Part shown: one piece after another, positions 54,850 through 63,952 of the stretch
How the letters are laid out: each line of letters begins with the position of its first letter
Numbering within the stretch: the first letter of the stretch is position 1
Source: Caldilineaceae bacterium
GTDB lineage: Bacteria > Chloroflexota > Anaerolineae > Caldilineales > Caldilineaceae
Direction: 5' to 3'
Assembly: GCA_022824025.1 (NCBI GenBank)
Contig: JAJEBF010000038.1
Span: 16,337 to 80,336, forward strand
Length of the DNA stretch: 64,000 nucleotides
Made by a program: the position numbers and the translations under genes
The notes under the pieces: model-generated
What the model was told of the DNA's origin: nothing
Seen by the model: the letters and a program-made list of their open reading frames with translations, nothing else
Databases searched by the model: none

Positions 54850-57610
54850 TCACGCCGCCAGCGCCTGGTTCAACTCCTCCTGGATTCGTGTCAACGCCTC
54901 GCCAGAAAACTCGTATGCCCGGCCCAGCCCGCCCTGCTGGCTGAAAGGCGCCAGGTCAAAGGCATCCCGTCCGGTGCTGACGCTGCCCGCGATGTGGTCG
55001 CGTATGTCCTCCAGCCACCGACGTTGTTCGGCGCTGAACGTCCGCCCGTCCGCCTCCTGCGTAGCCATCCACGCTTCAAATCGTTCCCTTGCCCGCGCCT
55101 CAAAGGGGACCAGCTCCTCCTCCATGCCCATGGCATACCGCACCAGCGACAAAATGTCCGCCAGCGTCCGCTGACCTCACCCCCGCACCCTGGACCGGTC
55201 CAACTGTCTGTAAGCCTGCCACAGCCGCTCAGTCGTCCACGCCCGCGGCGGCATTCGCAGCATGTCCGCCAGCTCCTTGATGTCGTCGAAACGCAGCCCT
55301 TCCCGGTAGGGCCGCGCATACAACACCTGTAATGCCGTAATCTCGTCTCGATTTTCCTCGATGAACGCCTGAAACGACTGCGCCAGTTCGCCCGCCTGTT
55401 CATCAGAAAATCCGGCTTCGATCAAACGGTCCGCGCTCACTTTGTCGATCGTTTGCTCGTAGCTTTTGTGGATATCGACAAGCAATTGGCGCAGCTTTGG
55501 TTTCGCCGCAAATGGCAGCGCGGCGCTTTCCAGCAGTTCCTCGCGCGCCAGCGCAACCGCCGCTTCCTCCGGCTCCTCCTGCCCCGTCGCCTGCTGCGCA
55601 GCCTCCAGCGGAGCGTCTGGGTCCGTCGCATGGATCAGCCCTGATATCAGATCCGGCAGCGACGCGCCGTCGGCCGCCGACTCGATAGCTTCACGTTCAC
55701 GCGCGCCCACTTGCCGGTCCAACCGCGCCAGGCGGCTGGCCAGAGATGATAGCACGTCGGGATCGCGATTCCCCTTGCCAACCAGGTCCAACAGCTTGTC
55801 AAACGCGACCGCCCTCTTTCTGTCCAGCGTGTAAGAGTCCGACAACGCCGACTCCGTCACCCCCACCGCGTCCACGATCACGAACCGCAGTTTGTCCTTG
55901 GCGTCCGGCGTTACCCCTTCGAACTCTGTCGAACAGATCGTCCGCACGCCGCGCCCTTTCATCTGCTCAAAGAAGCTGCGGCTGCGCACGTTGCGCATGA
56001 AAAAGACGATCTCCACCGGCTTGATGTCCGTGCCCGTTGCGATCATGTCCACCGTTACGACTATGCGCGGCGCGTAGCTGTTACGGAAAGACGAAAGCAG
56101 ACTCTCCGGAGCTACCCCCGTCGTCTTGTAGGTAATCTTCTGGCAGAACTCGTTGCCTTTGTCAAACACCTCCCGCGCAATGCGTACGATGTCATCTGCA
56201 TGGCTGTCGTCTTTGGCGAAGATAATCGTCTTGGGCACATGCGTGCGCCCTGGGAATATCTCTGTGAACAGCCGGTCGCGGAAGGTCTGGATTATGGTGC
56301 GAATCTGGTCCTCTGCTACCACCTTCCTGTCCAGCTGGTTGGGCGCGTAGATCAGATCCTCCTCAAGCTGCTCCCAGCGCACCTTGCGCGTATGGCGGTC
56401 CCGCCTGTCCACATAGTACCCAGCCTCCACCGACGAGCCTTGCTTCGTGATCTCCGTCTTGATCTGGTAGACGTCATAATCCACGTTCACCCCGTCGGCC
56501 ACCGCCGCCCCGTGGTTGTACTCCATCGCCAGGTTCTGCTGGAAGAAGCCGAACGTCTGCTTGGAGGGCGTCGCCGTGAGGCCGATCAGGAAAGCGTCAA
56601 AATACTCCAGCACCTGCCGCCACAAATTGTAGATCGAGCGGTGGCACTCGTCGGTGATGATGACGTCAAAGGTCTCAATCGGATAAGCGGGATTGTATTC
56701 AACCGGTTCCGGTTCCCGCTGCGCGAAATGAAATCCAGGTCGCTCCTCCTCCTCGGAGTCCAGTTCCTCTCCTTTCAGCATCGAATAGATCCGCTGGATC
56801 GTCGCGATGCAGACCCGGCTCACCGGATCGATTCGTGGTGAATCAAGATGCTGCACGTTGTAAAGCTCTGTAAACTTCTTACCGTCTTCCGGCGTGCTGA
56901 ACCCTTGAAACTCGCGCAATGTCTGGCGTCCGAGGTTGCTCCGGTCCACCAGGAAAAGCACACGGCGCGCCCCGGCAAATTTGATCAGCCGGTATATCAA
57001 ATTACATGCCATAAACGTCTTGCCACTGCCGGTCGCCATCTGCACCAGCGCCCGCGGCCGCCCTGCCGCCAGGGACTCTTCCAGATTCGTGATCGCCCGC
57101 TCCTGCACCGACCACAGTTCTGATCTGTCCAGCGGCGGCATCTGCCTCAACCCATGCCTCAGATTGCTCCTGGTCAGATAGAACTCTCTCGCCTCGCCCG
57201 AGTGAATGATCGTAGCCTGTGACTCATCTGGAAACCCGACCCATCGGGCGAGAGATTCTGGGGTATGAAAGGAGAAAGTCGGACGGCTGCGGGGCTCTGG
57301 GTCCAGTCCATTTGTAAACTGGGTTTCAACACCCGTGCTTTCATAGAGGAATGGAAGGGGACGCAGGAAAAAAGGAACGGTGTCAGGCAACCCGGCGCCA
57401 TACTTCTCCGACTGGACCTCGACTCCAGTCAACGTAAACCCTTCAGGCTTGGCCTCCACAACCCCTGCTGCCCTCTCGTTCACATCCAACATTATAGTCA
57501 GCATGGCCGTGCCCCGATTTCAAGGGAAATTCCCGTACCGCCACCCCCTGCCCCGCGTAAAGATTGAGCGCGTCCGCGTCCTGGACCACCCAGCCCGCTC
57601 TTGTCAGCAT
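54850..57610 (-). pseudogene. hsdR: Type I restriction endonuclease subunit HsdR-like, with two lesions
   Basis: DEAD/DEAH translocase with type I R C-terminal domain. Helicase motifs are present: MATGSGKTFMA, TDECHRSIYN, GLTATP, VDMIATGTDI, QMKGRGVRT. The open part is 55177-57504 (775 residues). Upstream, MLTRAGWVVQDADALNLYAG, VREFPLKSGHGHADY is in another frame, joined by one extra base near 57494. Downstream, an in-frame TGA (55177-55179) splits off about 109 residues (QRTLADILSLVRYAMGMEEE onward). Neither hsdM nor hsdS is in the window. Probably inactive. Confidence 0.85.
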
Positions 57611-57645
57611 TTCATCGATGTTCGCCCGCTCCTTCTGTTCCGGTG

Positions 57646-58227
57646 TTATCCTGCTCTAATGGTCGACTTCCGTGATCTCCGCGTAAATCGTTGGACCCTT
57701 TTTCTTGCGCCCGAGACGTTTATGCGGAAGGTCATCATCGGAACACTCACGCCATAGTACGACGCTGCCAGGGCTAGGTCCATCCCTCTCTTAACCACCG
57801 CAATGGCGGCCTCGTCAGGCACCAGCAATACGCCGCTCAGCCAGTTCGCCTCATCCTCTATCTCTTTGCTCCAGTACCGGCACCCTTTATCGTCAAGGAT
57901 AGGAGTGGGCGCATGCAACAACAGGCCATGCGCAAGTTCATGGCAAACGTTGCTGGCCTGCCTGGTGGGGGCATGAAAGTCGTTGTGCACAATCAGACGC
58001 CTGCTGCCATCGAAAACGGTAACGGCAGAGAATTCGGACCGACCAAGCTCGCTGAAGTAACGATAAGCCCCCTCAGCAGACTTTCGAAAGTCCGATAGCC
58101 TCACTACAGGAATCCCAAGCCACTCCGCCAGTACCCACGGGTCAATTGGAGCAGTCAAACTGAGTCTCAGATCGCGCCTGATCTGTAGGGCAATCTCCTT
58201 TGCCTCTTTCTTGAATCCTCGTCTCAC
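57646..58227 (-). CDS. capP: ImmA/IrrE-family metallopeptidase, CapP-like
   Basis: A 193-residue zinc peptidase. The HExxH motif is in CHELAHGLLLH (His 96, Glu 97, His 100), and a third ligand is likely in EDEANWLSG (124-132). Overlaps the upstream HTH gene by 4 nt. In known CBASS loci a peptidase of this type (CapP) cleaves the partner repressor CapH after DNA damage and so switches on the defence operon; the divergent CBASS operon here fits that role. Alternatively, a general ImmA-type regulator. Confidence 0.85.
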   Translation of the reverse strand: MRRGFKKEAKEIALQIRRDLRLSLTAPIDPWVLAEWLGIPVVRLSDFRKSAEGAYRYFSELGRSEFSAVTVFDGSRRLIVHNDFHAPTRQASNVCHELAHGLLLHAPTPILDDKGCRYWSKEIEDEANWLSGVLLVPDEAAIAVVKRGMDLALAASYYGVSVPMMTFRINVSGARKRVQRFTRRSRKSTIRAG

Positions 58228-58592
58228 GTTGTTCTCGTTGCCTTTCTTAGCTCTTTGTAAGCGGCCTTGACTATTTCATCCAGAGCTGCGGCGGCCTCCT
58301 CGTTCAACTGAGGGTCGGAGCGAAGGTATGTAGAAATCATGGCAAGTCGCTCCGGCTCCTCTTTCCTGGCCGAACCGCCTCTCACAAACCTGTCTACATG
58401 AAGCCCCGACCAGGCCGCCAAAGCCGCCAGACTATCAACATCGGGACGCTTCCCTTGTGATATGCGTGTAAGTGTCGACGCACTGACCCCGCTCTCGTCG
58501 GCTACCTTTTTCCAAGTCAGCCCTCTGGCCTGTCGTTCCCCGTCCAGCGCCGCGAAAAATGCGTCAGCATCGAACCTCCCTTTCCGTGTCAC
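58224..58592 (-). CDS. capH: XRE-family HTH repressor, CapH-like
   Basis: 122 residues from a GTG at 58590-58592 with GGAGGAG just upstream; a longer GTG start at 58655 falls inside the operator and is unlikely. The helix-turn-helix is RQARGLTWKKVADESGVSAS followed by TLTRISQGKRP. A linker and C-terminal helices follow, expected to mediate dimerisation and cleavage. Coupled to the peptidase gene by a 4-nt overlap and divergent from the CBASS operon. Confidence 0.83.
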   Translation of the reverse strand: MTRKGRFDADAFFAALDGERQARGLTWKKVADESGVSASTLTRISQGKRPDVDSLAALAAWSGLHVDRFVRGGSARKEEPERLAMISTYLRSDPQLNEEAAAALDEIVKAAYKELRKATRTT

Positions 58593-58642
58593 GGTCTCCT
58601 CCCAAGATGTGATTTTGACATGCAGAAGCGAATTCGGCGAAA

Positions 58643-58686
58643 AGTGAAATTTCACTATTGCAATTAAACTTCACTTGTGGTATATT
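58643..58686 (+). promoter_or_regulatory. CBASS promoter with candidate CapH operators
   Basis: Plus-strand promoter TTGCAA (58658-58663), exactly 17 nt, TATATT (58681-58686). A perfect 14-bp palindrome AGTGAAATTTCACT (58643-58656) abuts the -35, and a second half-matching site ending AACTTCACT lies inside the spacer. A repressor bound here would block the CBASS promoter and sits in the 5' region of the capH gene. Confidence 0.65.
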
Positions 58687-58824
58687 TTCTATCGGGGAAT
58701 TGGTTGCATTGTAGCAAGGACACCTCAATCCTGCAATGCAGCCCCGGCTTGCCTTGAGTCGCAGCTAATGAACAGAGGCGTTTCGGGATCACTTGAAATC
58801 GTCAGGAGGAATTCAAGTAGTCAC

Positions 58825-59925
58825 ATGAGCAAGAAAGGGCGGGCAATAACACCGCCAGCCAGATCGGCCAGTGCGCTCAAACGTCGCAGAGTCCCACAAC
58901 CTTGGCCGGATGACCAGGAGTTTCGCATCCTTGCCATCGACGGGGGCGGCATCAAGGGGATCTTCCCCGCTGCCTTTCTGGCAGGCTTGGAGAAACGCTT
59001 TCTCGGCGGGTCCTCCATTGCCCGCTATTTCGACCTCATTGCGGGCACGTCAACGGGAGGAATCATCGCCCTCGGCCTCGGTGCCGGTCTCACAGCCGCC
59101 GAACTTCGCGATCTCTACATAGATCGGGGACATGAAATCTTTCCCTCGCAAGGCTGGCGTGGCCGCCTGCTGGGAAAGGCCCGCCAGTTCGTTCTGTATC
59201 GTTATGACCGCGATGCCCTTGAGCTTGTACTGGACGAGACTTTCGGGCAGAAGACGTTCGGAGAGTCCAAGTCAAGGTTGTGTGTCCCATCATTTGAAGG
59301 TCGGCACAGCGAAGTCTACATCTTCAAGACGCCCCATCACCCGGTTTACAAGTTGGATGGCCGGGAGCGGATGCGAAAGGTGGCTGAGGCTACGTCAGCG
59401 GCCCCAACATTCTTCCGACCTCTGGAAGATGACGGATATTCATTCGTGGACGGCGGAGTCTGGTGCAACAATCCAATTATGGTTGGATTGGTCGACGCTC
59501 TGGCATGTTTTGACGTGCCGCGCGAGCGCATTCGCATTCTGAGCCTTGGTTGTGGAAACAATCCCTACACCGTTGGCACAATCAAAAAAAGATTGGGAGG
59601 CCTCTTGGCGTGGTACAACATCATTTATGCTGCAATGCGCCTCCAGTCTCACAACGCGCGGGGGCAGGCGGACCTGCTGATCGGCGCGGACCGGATTTTG
59701 AGGGTGGACGCGCCGGAACGCAAAAAACCGATTGGGTTGGATGACTACGTCCGCGCTTCACGCGAACTGCCACCGGCCGCATCGAATGCGCTTGATCAGC
59801 ACGGCGAAACTGCCGCCTCTCTCTTCCTGCGGGAGCCGGCGACACCATATATCCCTCATTCGTCGGGTTCAACCGACGACAACAGACCGGGACAGGAACC
59901 CGGGATTGGAGAACCACAGCCATGA
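58825..59925 (+). CDS. capV: Patatin-like phospholipase CBASS effector, CapV-like
   Basis: 366 residues from ATG 58825 (AGGAGG 15 nt upstream; ATG 58768 is an alternative). The patatin catalytic elements are complete: oxyanion loop DGGGIKG (39-45), nucleophile Ser 76 in GTSTGG, and Asp 208 of the dyad in VDGGVW. CapV proteins are activated by the cyclic nucleotide made by the CD-NTase and degrade the inner membrane, killing the infected cell. Its stop overlaps the CD-NTase start by 4 nt. Lower GC than flanking genes. Confidence 0.9.
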   Translation: MSKKGRAITPPARSASALKRRRVPQPWPDDQEFRILAIDGGGIKGIFPAAFLAGLEKRFLGGSSIARYFDLIAGTSTGGIIALGLGAGLTAAELRDLYIDRGHEIFPSQGWRGRLLGKARQFVLYRYDRDALELVLDETFGQKTFGESKSRLCVPSFEGRHSEVYIFKTPHHPVYKLDGRERMRKVAEATSAAPTFFRPLEDDGYSFVDGGVWCNNPIMVGLVDALACFDVPRERIRILSLGCGNNPYTVGTIKKRLGGLLAWYNIIYAAMRLQSHNARGQADLLIGADRILRVDAPERKKPIGLDDYVRASRELPPAASNALDQHGETAASLFLREPATPYIPHSSGSTDDNRPGQEPGIGEPQP

Positions 59926-60890
59926 AACATACCCAATACTTCATCGACTTTCTCGGAGATGTGGTAAACCTAAATCAGACGCGGCTTAACCGCCTGAACA
60001 CGAGCGTGCAGGCCGTGACCGATTTCCTGCAGGAAAATCTGGACTCCTTCATAAGAGTTGAACCTCAGGGCTCCTACGGCCTGAAAACAATCATCAAGCC
60101 TGTAAAGGACGGGCAGGAGTACGATGCTGACATCCAACTGTACATGAAGTACGAAAAGGACAAAGAACCGAAAGCCTACATCAATGAACTCTACGACTGC
60201 TTCCGAGGTAACGGCAACTACAAGGACAAGGTGCATCGCAAGACCAGGTGTGTATACCTTGACTATGCCGGAGATTTCCACTTGGACGTGGTTCCCTGCG
60301 TCACAAAGCCGGATGGCAGCAAGTGGGTCTGCAACAGGGAAACCAATGATTTCGAACGTACCGACGGGACGGGATATCGGAACTGGTTCAATGACAAGAC
60401 AAGAATTACCCACGGTAACCTCAAGCGAGTAACCAGGCTCTTGAAATACCTGCGAAATCACAAAGGGAATTTCACTGCGAAATCCATTCTCCTGACCACA
60501 CTCATCGGCAATACCGTTGCTAGGGTAGACGATGGAGACAACTTCAAGTCCATCTCTGACGCCCTGAAGACCGTGTCCAACCGGATTAACGACTTTCTGC
60601 AGGTCAACGAATCAATGCCGACGATCACGAATCCCGTTTTACCCGAAGAAGACTTCAATCGGCACTGGGACCAGGCGAAGTACGAAAACTTCAGAGAAAA
60701 ATTCTCCGTCTACAACAAGAGGATCAACGAGGCTTTCGACGCCACCGGGCATAATGACAGTGTGAGGAAGTGGCGCGCAGTCTTTGGCGATGGGTTCGGC
60801 GAATTGAAAGGCGGGGAAGACGGCAATAGCCTTGGCGGCGGGGCCCCCGCAGTCGCTGCCGTTAGGCCGCAACGACAATGGGCGCGCTAA
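59922..60890 (+). CDS. CBASS cyclic-nucleotide synthase (CD-NTase, SMODS nucleotidyltransferase)
   Basis: A 322-residue CD-NTase. Active site: GSYG (Gly 50, Ser 51), Asp 68 and Asp 70 in YDADIQLY, Asp 122 in FHLDVVPC. The helical C-terminal domain includes NLKRVTRLLKYLRNHKG. It would make a cyclic di- or trinucleotide on phage infection; clade and product cannot be told by eye. A Gly/Ala-rich tail (about 297-322) ends QRQWAR; in E2-bearing CBASS the C-terminus is the conjugation site. Overlaps the next gene by 13 nt. Confidence 0.9.
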   Translation: MKHTQYFIDFLGDVVNLNQTRLNRLNTSVQAVTDFLQENLDSFIRVEPQGSYGLKTIIKPVKDGQEYDADIQLYMKYEKDKEPKAYINELYDCFRGNGNYKDKVHRKTRCVYLDYAGDFHLDVVPCVTKPDGSKWVCNRETNDFERTDGTGYRNWFNDKTRITHGNLKRVTRLLKYLRNHKGNFTAKSILLTTLIGNTVARVDDGDNFKSISDALKTVSNRINDFLQVNESMPTITNPVLPEEDFNRHWDQAKYENFREKFSVYNKRINEAFDATGHNDSVRKWRAVFGDGFGELKGGEDGNSLGGGAPAVAAVRPQRQWAR

Positions 60891-61540
60891 GATTCAGCCA
60901 AGAGGATACCAAGTGGCTGAAAACCTACTTTCCCAACTTGCGCTACGACGCTGGAGCGCAGAAAATTGTGGGCGAACTTGATTTCTGCGCCGCCTACGAC
61001 AAGGGGTCTGACCGATTGGAGTTTGAATGCGAGTCCGGGATCAGAAGATCACGCGCCTGTCTGTGCGATGTCTTCGAGGTTGAAATTCGCCTGGATTCTA
61101 ATTCGACTGGAGAAAATGGTTGGCCGGCAGTTTATGAGGTAGGCGGCCGCTTCGCCAAGATCGCAGAGAAGAACAACATAGAACCCATCGATCTGCACTT
61201 TTTTGAGGACGGCGCATGCTGTCTGGGTATCAGATATGCACCAGAGAAGAAGCTGACGATGAGCCGGTTGTTCTACGGCCTGATCATTCCTTTCTTCTAC
61301 CGGCTGTCATTTACGGAACGTTATGGTCTAACGGCCGCCAGAAATGAACTGTGGGGCGAGTACTCACATGGTGATGCGGGTCATAGAGAGCATGTGAAGG
61401 CGATAGAGGCGATTGTGCAAAAAAATTCGGGCAGAAATCATCCCTGTCCCTGCGGAAGCGGCATCAAATTCAAGAATTGCTGCCAAGACGAGGTAAATGA
61501 AGTTTTGAGACACCAAATGCGACCAACCAGAGCAAAATAG
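60878..61540 (+). CDS. E2-like CBASS accessory protein with C-terminal SEC-C zinc motif
   Basis: A 220-residue protein. The central part resembles a ubiquitin E2-like fold: WPAVYEVGGRFAKIAE (82-97), then LHFFEDGACCLGIRYAP, placing the likely catalytic Cys at 114/115. The C-terminus is a SEC-C zinc motif, NHPCPCGSGIKFKNCC (187-202). No E1 (ThiF) or JAB gene is next to it, which matches the type II-short CBASS layout where an E2-like enzyme modifies the CD-NTase. The E2 assignment is by pattern, not alignment; SEC-C is certain. Confidence 0.72.
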   Translation: MGALRFSQEDTKWLKTYFPNLRYDAGAQKIVGELDFCAAYDKGSDRLEFECESGIRRSRACLCDVFEVEIRLDSNSTGENGWPAVYEVGGRFAKIAEKNNIEPIDLHFFEDGACCLGIRYAPEKKLTMSRLFYGLIIPFFYRLSFTERYGLTAARNELWGEYSHGDAGHREHVKAIEAIVQKNSGRNHPCPCGSGIKFKNCCQDEVNEVLRHQMRPTRAK

Positions 61541-62211
61541 ACTGGATCGAGGTTGGCAGGATAAGGACCCGTTCTCATATAAACGCCCTGGTCCAATACC
61601 GCTCAGCATGCTGGTGCCTCCCTTACACTAGGCCTTGGTAACGCGTCCCCTCAGCCGACCAATCGCGGCGAATCCCCCCACTCCACAACTCCCATAGCTC
61701 GCGACAACAACAACATGTACCCACACATCTGACCACAACCACAACATACAGGATACGATTTGCCATATCCTGAAACACGCAGAACAACATGTTAAAACAT
61801 TCTTTCGTAGACCTCGCGCGCATCCCCGCTCCACCCTCCATGATTGGTTGCCCCGCGGCCCTTACCTTCCTCCCCGCCTCTCCATGGATTACTCGTCCTT
61901 CCCCCGCCGCTCTCCGCCGTTCCCCTGCGCTCCTCCGTCCCCCTCCGCGTCCCTTCGCGGATCAAAAGATTCTGCCGTTCGCCGTTGCCGTTTCCCCCAT
62001 CCCCCGGAGCCCAAAAAGCCCCCCAAATCCCCGTTCAGACACAATCCCCGTAGACCCCTGACATCGCGCGGCCAGTCGAGTACACTTGTTCCATGCTGTT
62101 CATACAAATCCTCGCGTTTGTGTGATCTCCCCCGACACCAACCAATCGCCCCGCCCGCGCCAGCCTACCGGCCGGCTCTTGGGCAGCACCCCGTAACAAG
62201 GATATCCCACC
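61541..62211. other. Intergenic region without recognised features
   Basis: 671 bp between the CBASS operon and the next gene. No gene, terminator hairpin or repeat was identified. Base composition changes from AT-richer in the CBASS genes to C-rich on the plus strand after about 61800, which may mark the island border. Confidence 0.5.
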
Positions 62212-63258
62212 ATGAACGACCTCTGCGCGCACGCGCACGCCCCCACCAAGCCCCAATGTAAATCACCCTGCAAAAGCGTAAAGCGCGACGGCGCGCCCTG
62301 CCATGGCCACGGCCTCGAACAGTTTGACGGCTACTGCTTCGCCCACGCCCCCGCCCACATCACAAGCGTCTGGCGCGCCCGCGGCGGCAGAAACTCCTCC
62401 ACCGCCGCCCGCCTCGACAAACGCATCCCCCAACATCTCAAAGATCTCCTCACCCAGCTCACCCAGGGCCTCTCCGACGTCCACGCCGGCGAACTCGAAC
62501 CGGCCGCCTACAACGCAATGTGCCGCGGCGTCGCAACCATTCTCGACGTCCACCGTCAGGTGGAAAAAGAGATGGACCTCATCCGCGCCGAAGAAGTCCA
62601 AACCGCCGCCCAGGAAGTCGCCGGCGTCCACGGCGACCTCGAGATCCTCACCGCGGCCGCAGCCATCGTCGAGCGAGAGAACGAGTACCGCGCCCGCGGC
62701 CTCGCAGACCAGGGCCTCGCGACGCTCAGACAGTCGTCCGAACCCGACAAGCCCCTTGCAGCCGTCCTCACCCGCGAAGGCAAACGCCGCTTCGGCGAAC
62801 GTCGCATAACCGGCTACCTCCAGGAAGACATCGACGAAGTGAAGAACGCCGTACGCAACTTCGAATACGACGAATCCGAGCTCCCCGATGTACTCGAGGA
62901 CCTGGCATCCATGACCGAATCATTCGAAGAAACGCTCGCCGGTCTTGCCCAGCAGCCCGATCTGCCCAGGGACCCCTTCACCGGCCAGCCTCTCAGTGAG
63001 CCGCCCCCCGGCGTGAAACGCGACGAACTGTCCGACCTCCCGTCCCTTCAGGACGACCGCACCCCGGAGATCCTGACGGACCAGCGCAACCAGCTCCAGG
63101 CCCTCTACCGCGAAGTCGAAGAGCTGAACCGGGACGAACTCTATAGCACGAAGAGAGACCTCTTCCGGCAAGGCGAAGACCTTGACACCGTAACCATCAC
63201 GAAAAACCGTCCACCGCCGACCATCGACCACTCTCTGGTTCCCGCCGCCCGGAACTAG
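62212..63258 (+). CDS. DUF5763-like Cys/His-rich N-terminal protein of unknown function
   Basis: A 348-residue soluble, charged protein. The N-terminus has a Cys/His cluster, CKSPCKSVKRDGAPCHGHGL and GYCFAHAPAH, like the small zinc-binding module in DUF5763 proteins and in some phage packaging or regulatory proteins. The rest is helical, acidic and Gln-rich with coiled-coil tendency (about 80-160 and 285-330). AAGGAT precedes the ATG. Its strong third-position C bias differs from the CBASS genes. Followed by the tandem repeat array. Confidence 0.65.
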   Translation: MNDLCAHAHAPTKPQCKSPCKSVKRDGAPCHGHGLEQFDGYCFAHAPAHITSVWRARGGRNSSTAARLDKRIPQHLKDLLTQLTQGLSDVHAGELEPAAYNAMCRGVATILDVHRQVEKEMDLIRAEEVQTAAQEVAGVHGDLEILTAAAAIVERENEYRARGLADQGLATLRQSSEPDKPLAAVLTREGKRRFGERRITGYLQEDIDEVKNAVRNFEYDESELPDVLEDLASMTESFEETLAGLAQQPDLPRDPFTGQPLSEPPPGVKRDELSDLPSLQDDRTPEILTDQRNQLQALYREVEELNRDELYSTKRDLFRQGEDLDTVTITKNRPPPTIDHSLVPAARN

Positions 63259-63475
63259 AGAACGGAACAAAACAAAATAAAATATAATTACATACCTGCA
63301 CTGCCGCAGCCGTAACCCCCTACCCCAAACCCATCGTCCAAGCCCAATCCCGCGCCGCTTCCGCCCCCAATCCAGCCCCACCCCCATCCCGACACGCCCC
63401 GCAACCGCCTTCCCTTGCCCTTTCCCGCCTTTCCCGTGATTTCCCGCAGTGTGCAACTGCCCTTCACCACGCAAT

Positions 63476-63952
63476 CTCTCGTCAATCTCTCACGAACGCT
63501 CATACAACACTCGTAAACGCTCACTCATCGCTCACCCCTGCCGCCCAGCGCCCGCATCCTGAAAATCCGAACAATCCACCAAATCCTGCTTCAGTGCAGA
63601 CATTCTCAGGCAAACTCTCGTCAAACGCTCACAAACGCTCATGCAACACTCGTAAACGCTCACCCATCGCTCGCTCCTGCCGCCCAGCGCCCGCATCCTG
63701 AAAATCCGAACAATCCACCAAATCCTGCTTCAGTGCAGACAATCTCACGCAAACTCTCGTCAAACGCTCACAAACGCTCATGCAACACTCGTAAACGCTC
63801 ACCCATCTCTCGTCCATGCCGCCCAGCGCCCGCATCCTGAAAATCCGATAATCCACCAAATCCTGATTCAGTGCAGACATGCTCACGCAAACTCTCGTCA
63901 AACGCTCACAAACGCTCATGCAACGCTCGGAAACGCTCACGAAAATATCCAC
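63476..63952. repeat. 139-bp tandem repeat array with phased sub-repeats
   Basis: About 3.4 units starting at 63476, 63615, 63754 and 63892 (139, 139 and 138 bp). Each opens CTCTCGTCAAACGCTCACAA (first unit diverged) and holds four AACGCTCA-like octamers spaced 11-13 bp, then an invariant stretch containing GCCCGCATCCTGAAAATCCG. Unlike CRISPR, there are no unique spacers. The reading frame on the minus strand shifts with the 139-bp period, so coding is unlikely. 63259-63475 holds nothing recognised. Confidence 0.85.

Noticed and set aside
55177..55179. Selenocysteine or programmed readthrough at the hsdR TGA
   Set aside because: No selenocysteine-insertion-like hairpin was recognised, HsdR proteins are not known selenoproteins, and the gene also has a frameshift, so decay is the simpler explanation.
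63476..63952. CRISPR array
   Set aside because: Units are long and nearly identical throughout; there are no short repeats separated by unique spacers and no cas genes.
63629..63952. Minus-strand repetitive protein (MSVCERLTRVCV-type repeats)
   Set aside because: Two of three repeat units are 139 bp, so the frame shifts between units; no ribosome site. Better seen as non-coding repeat.
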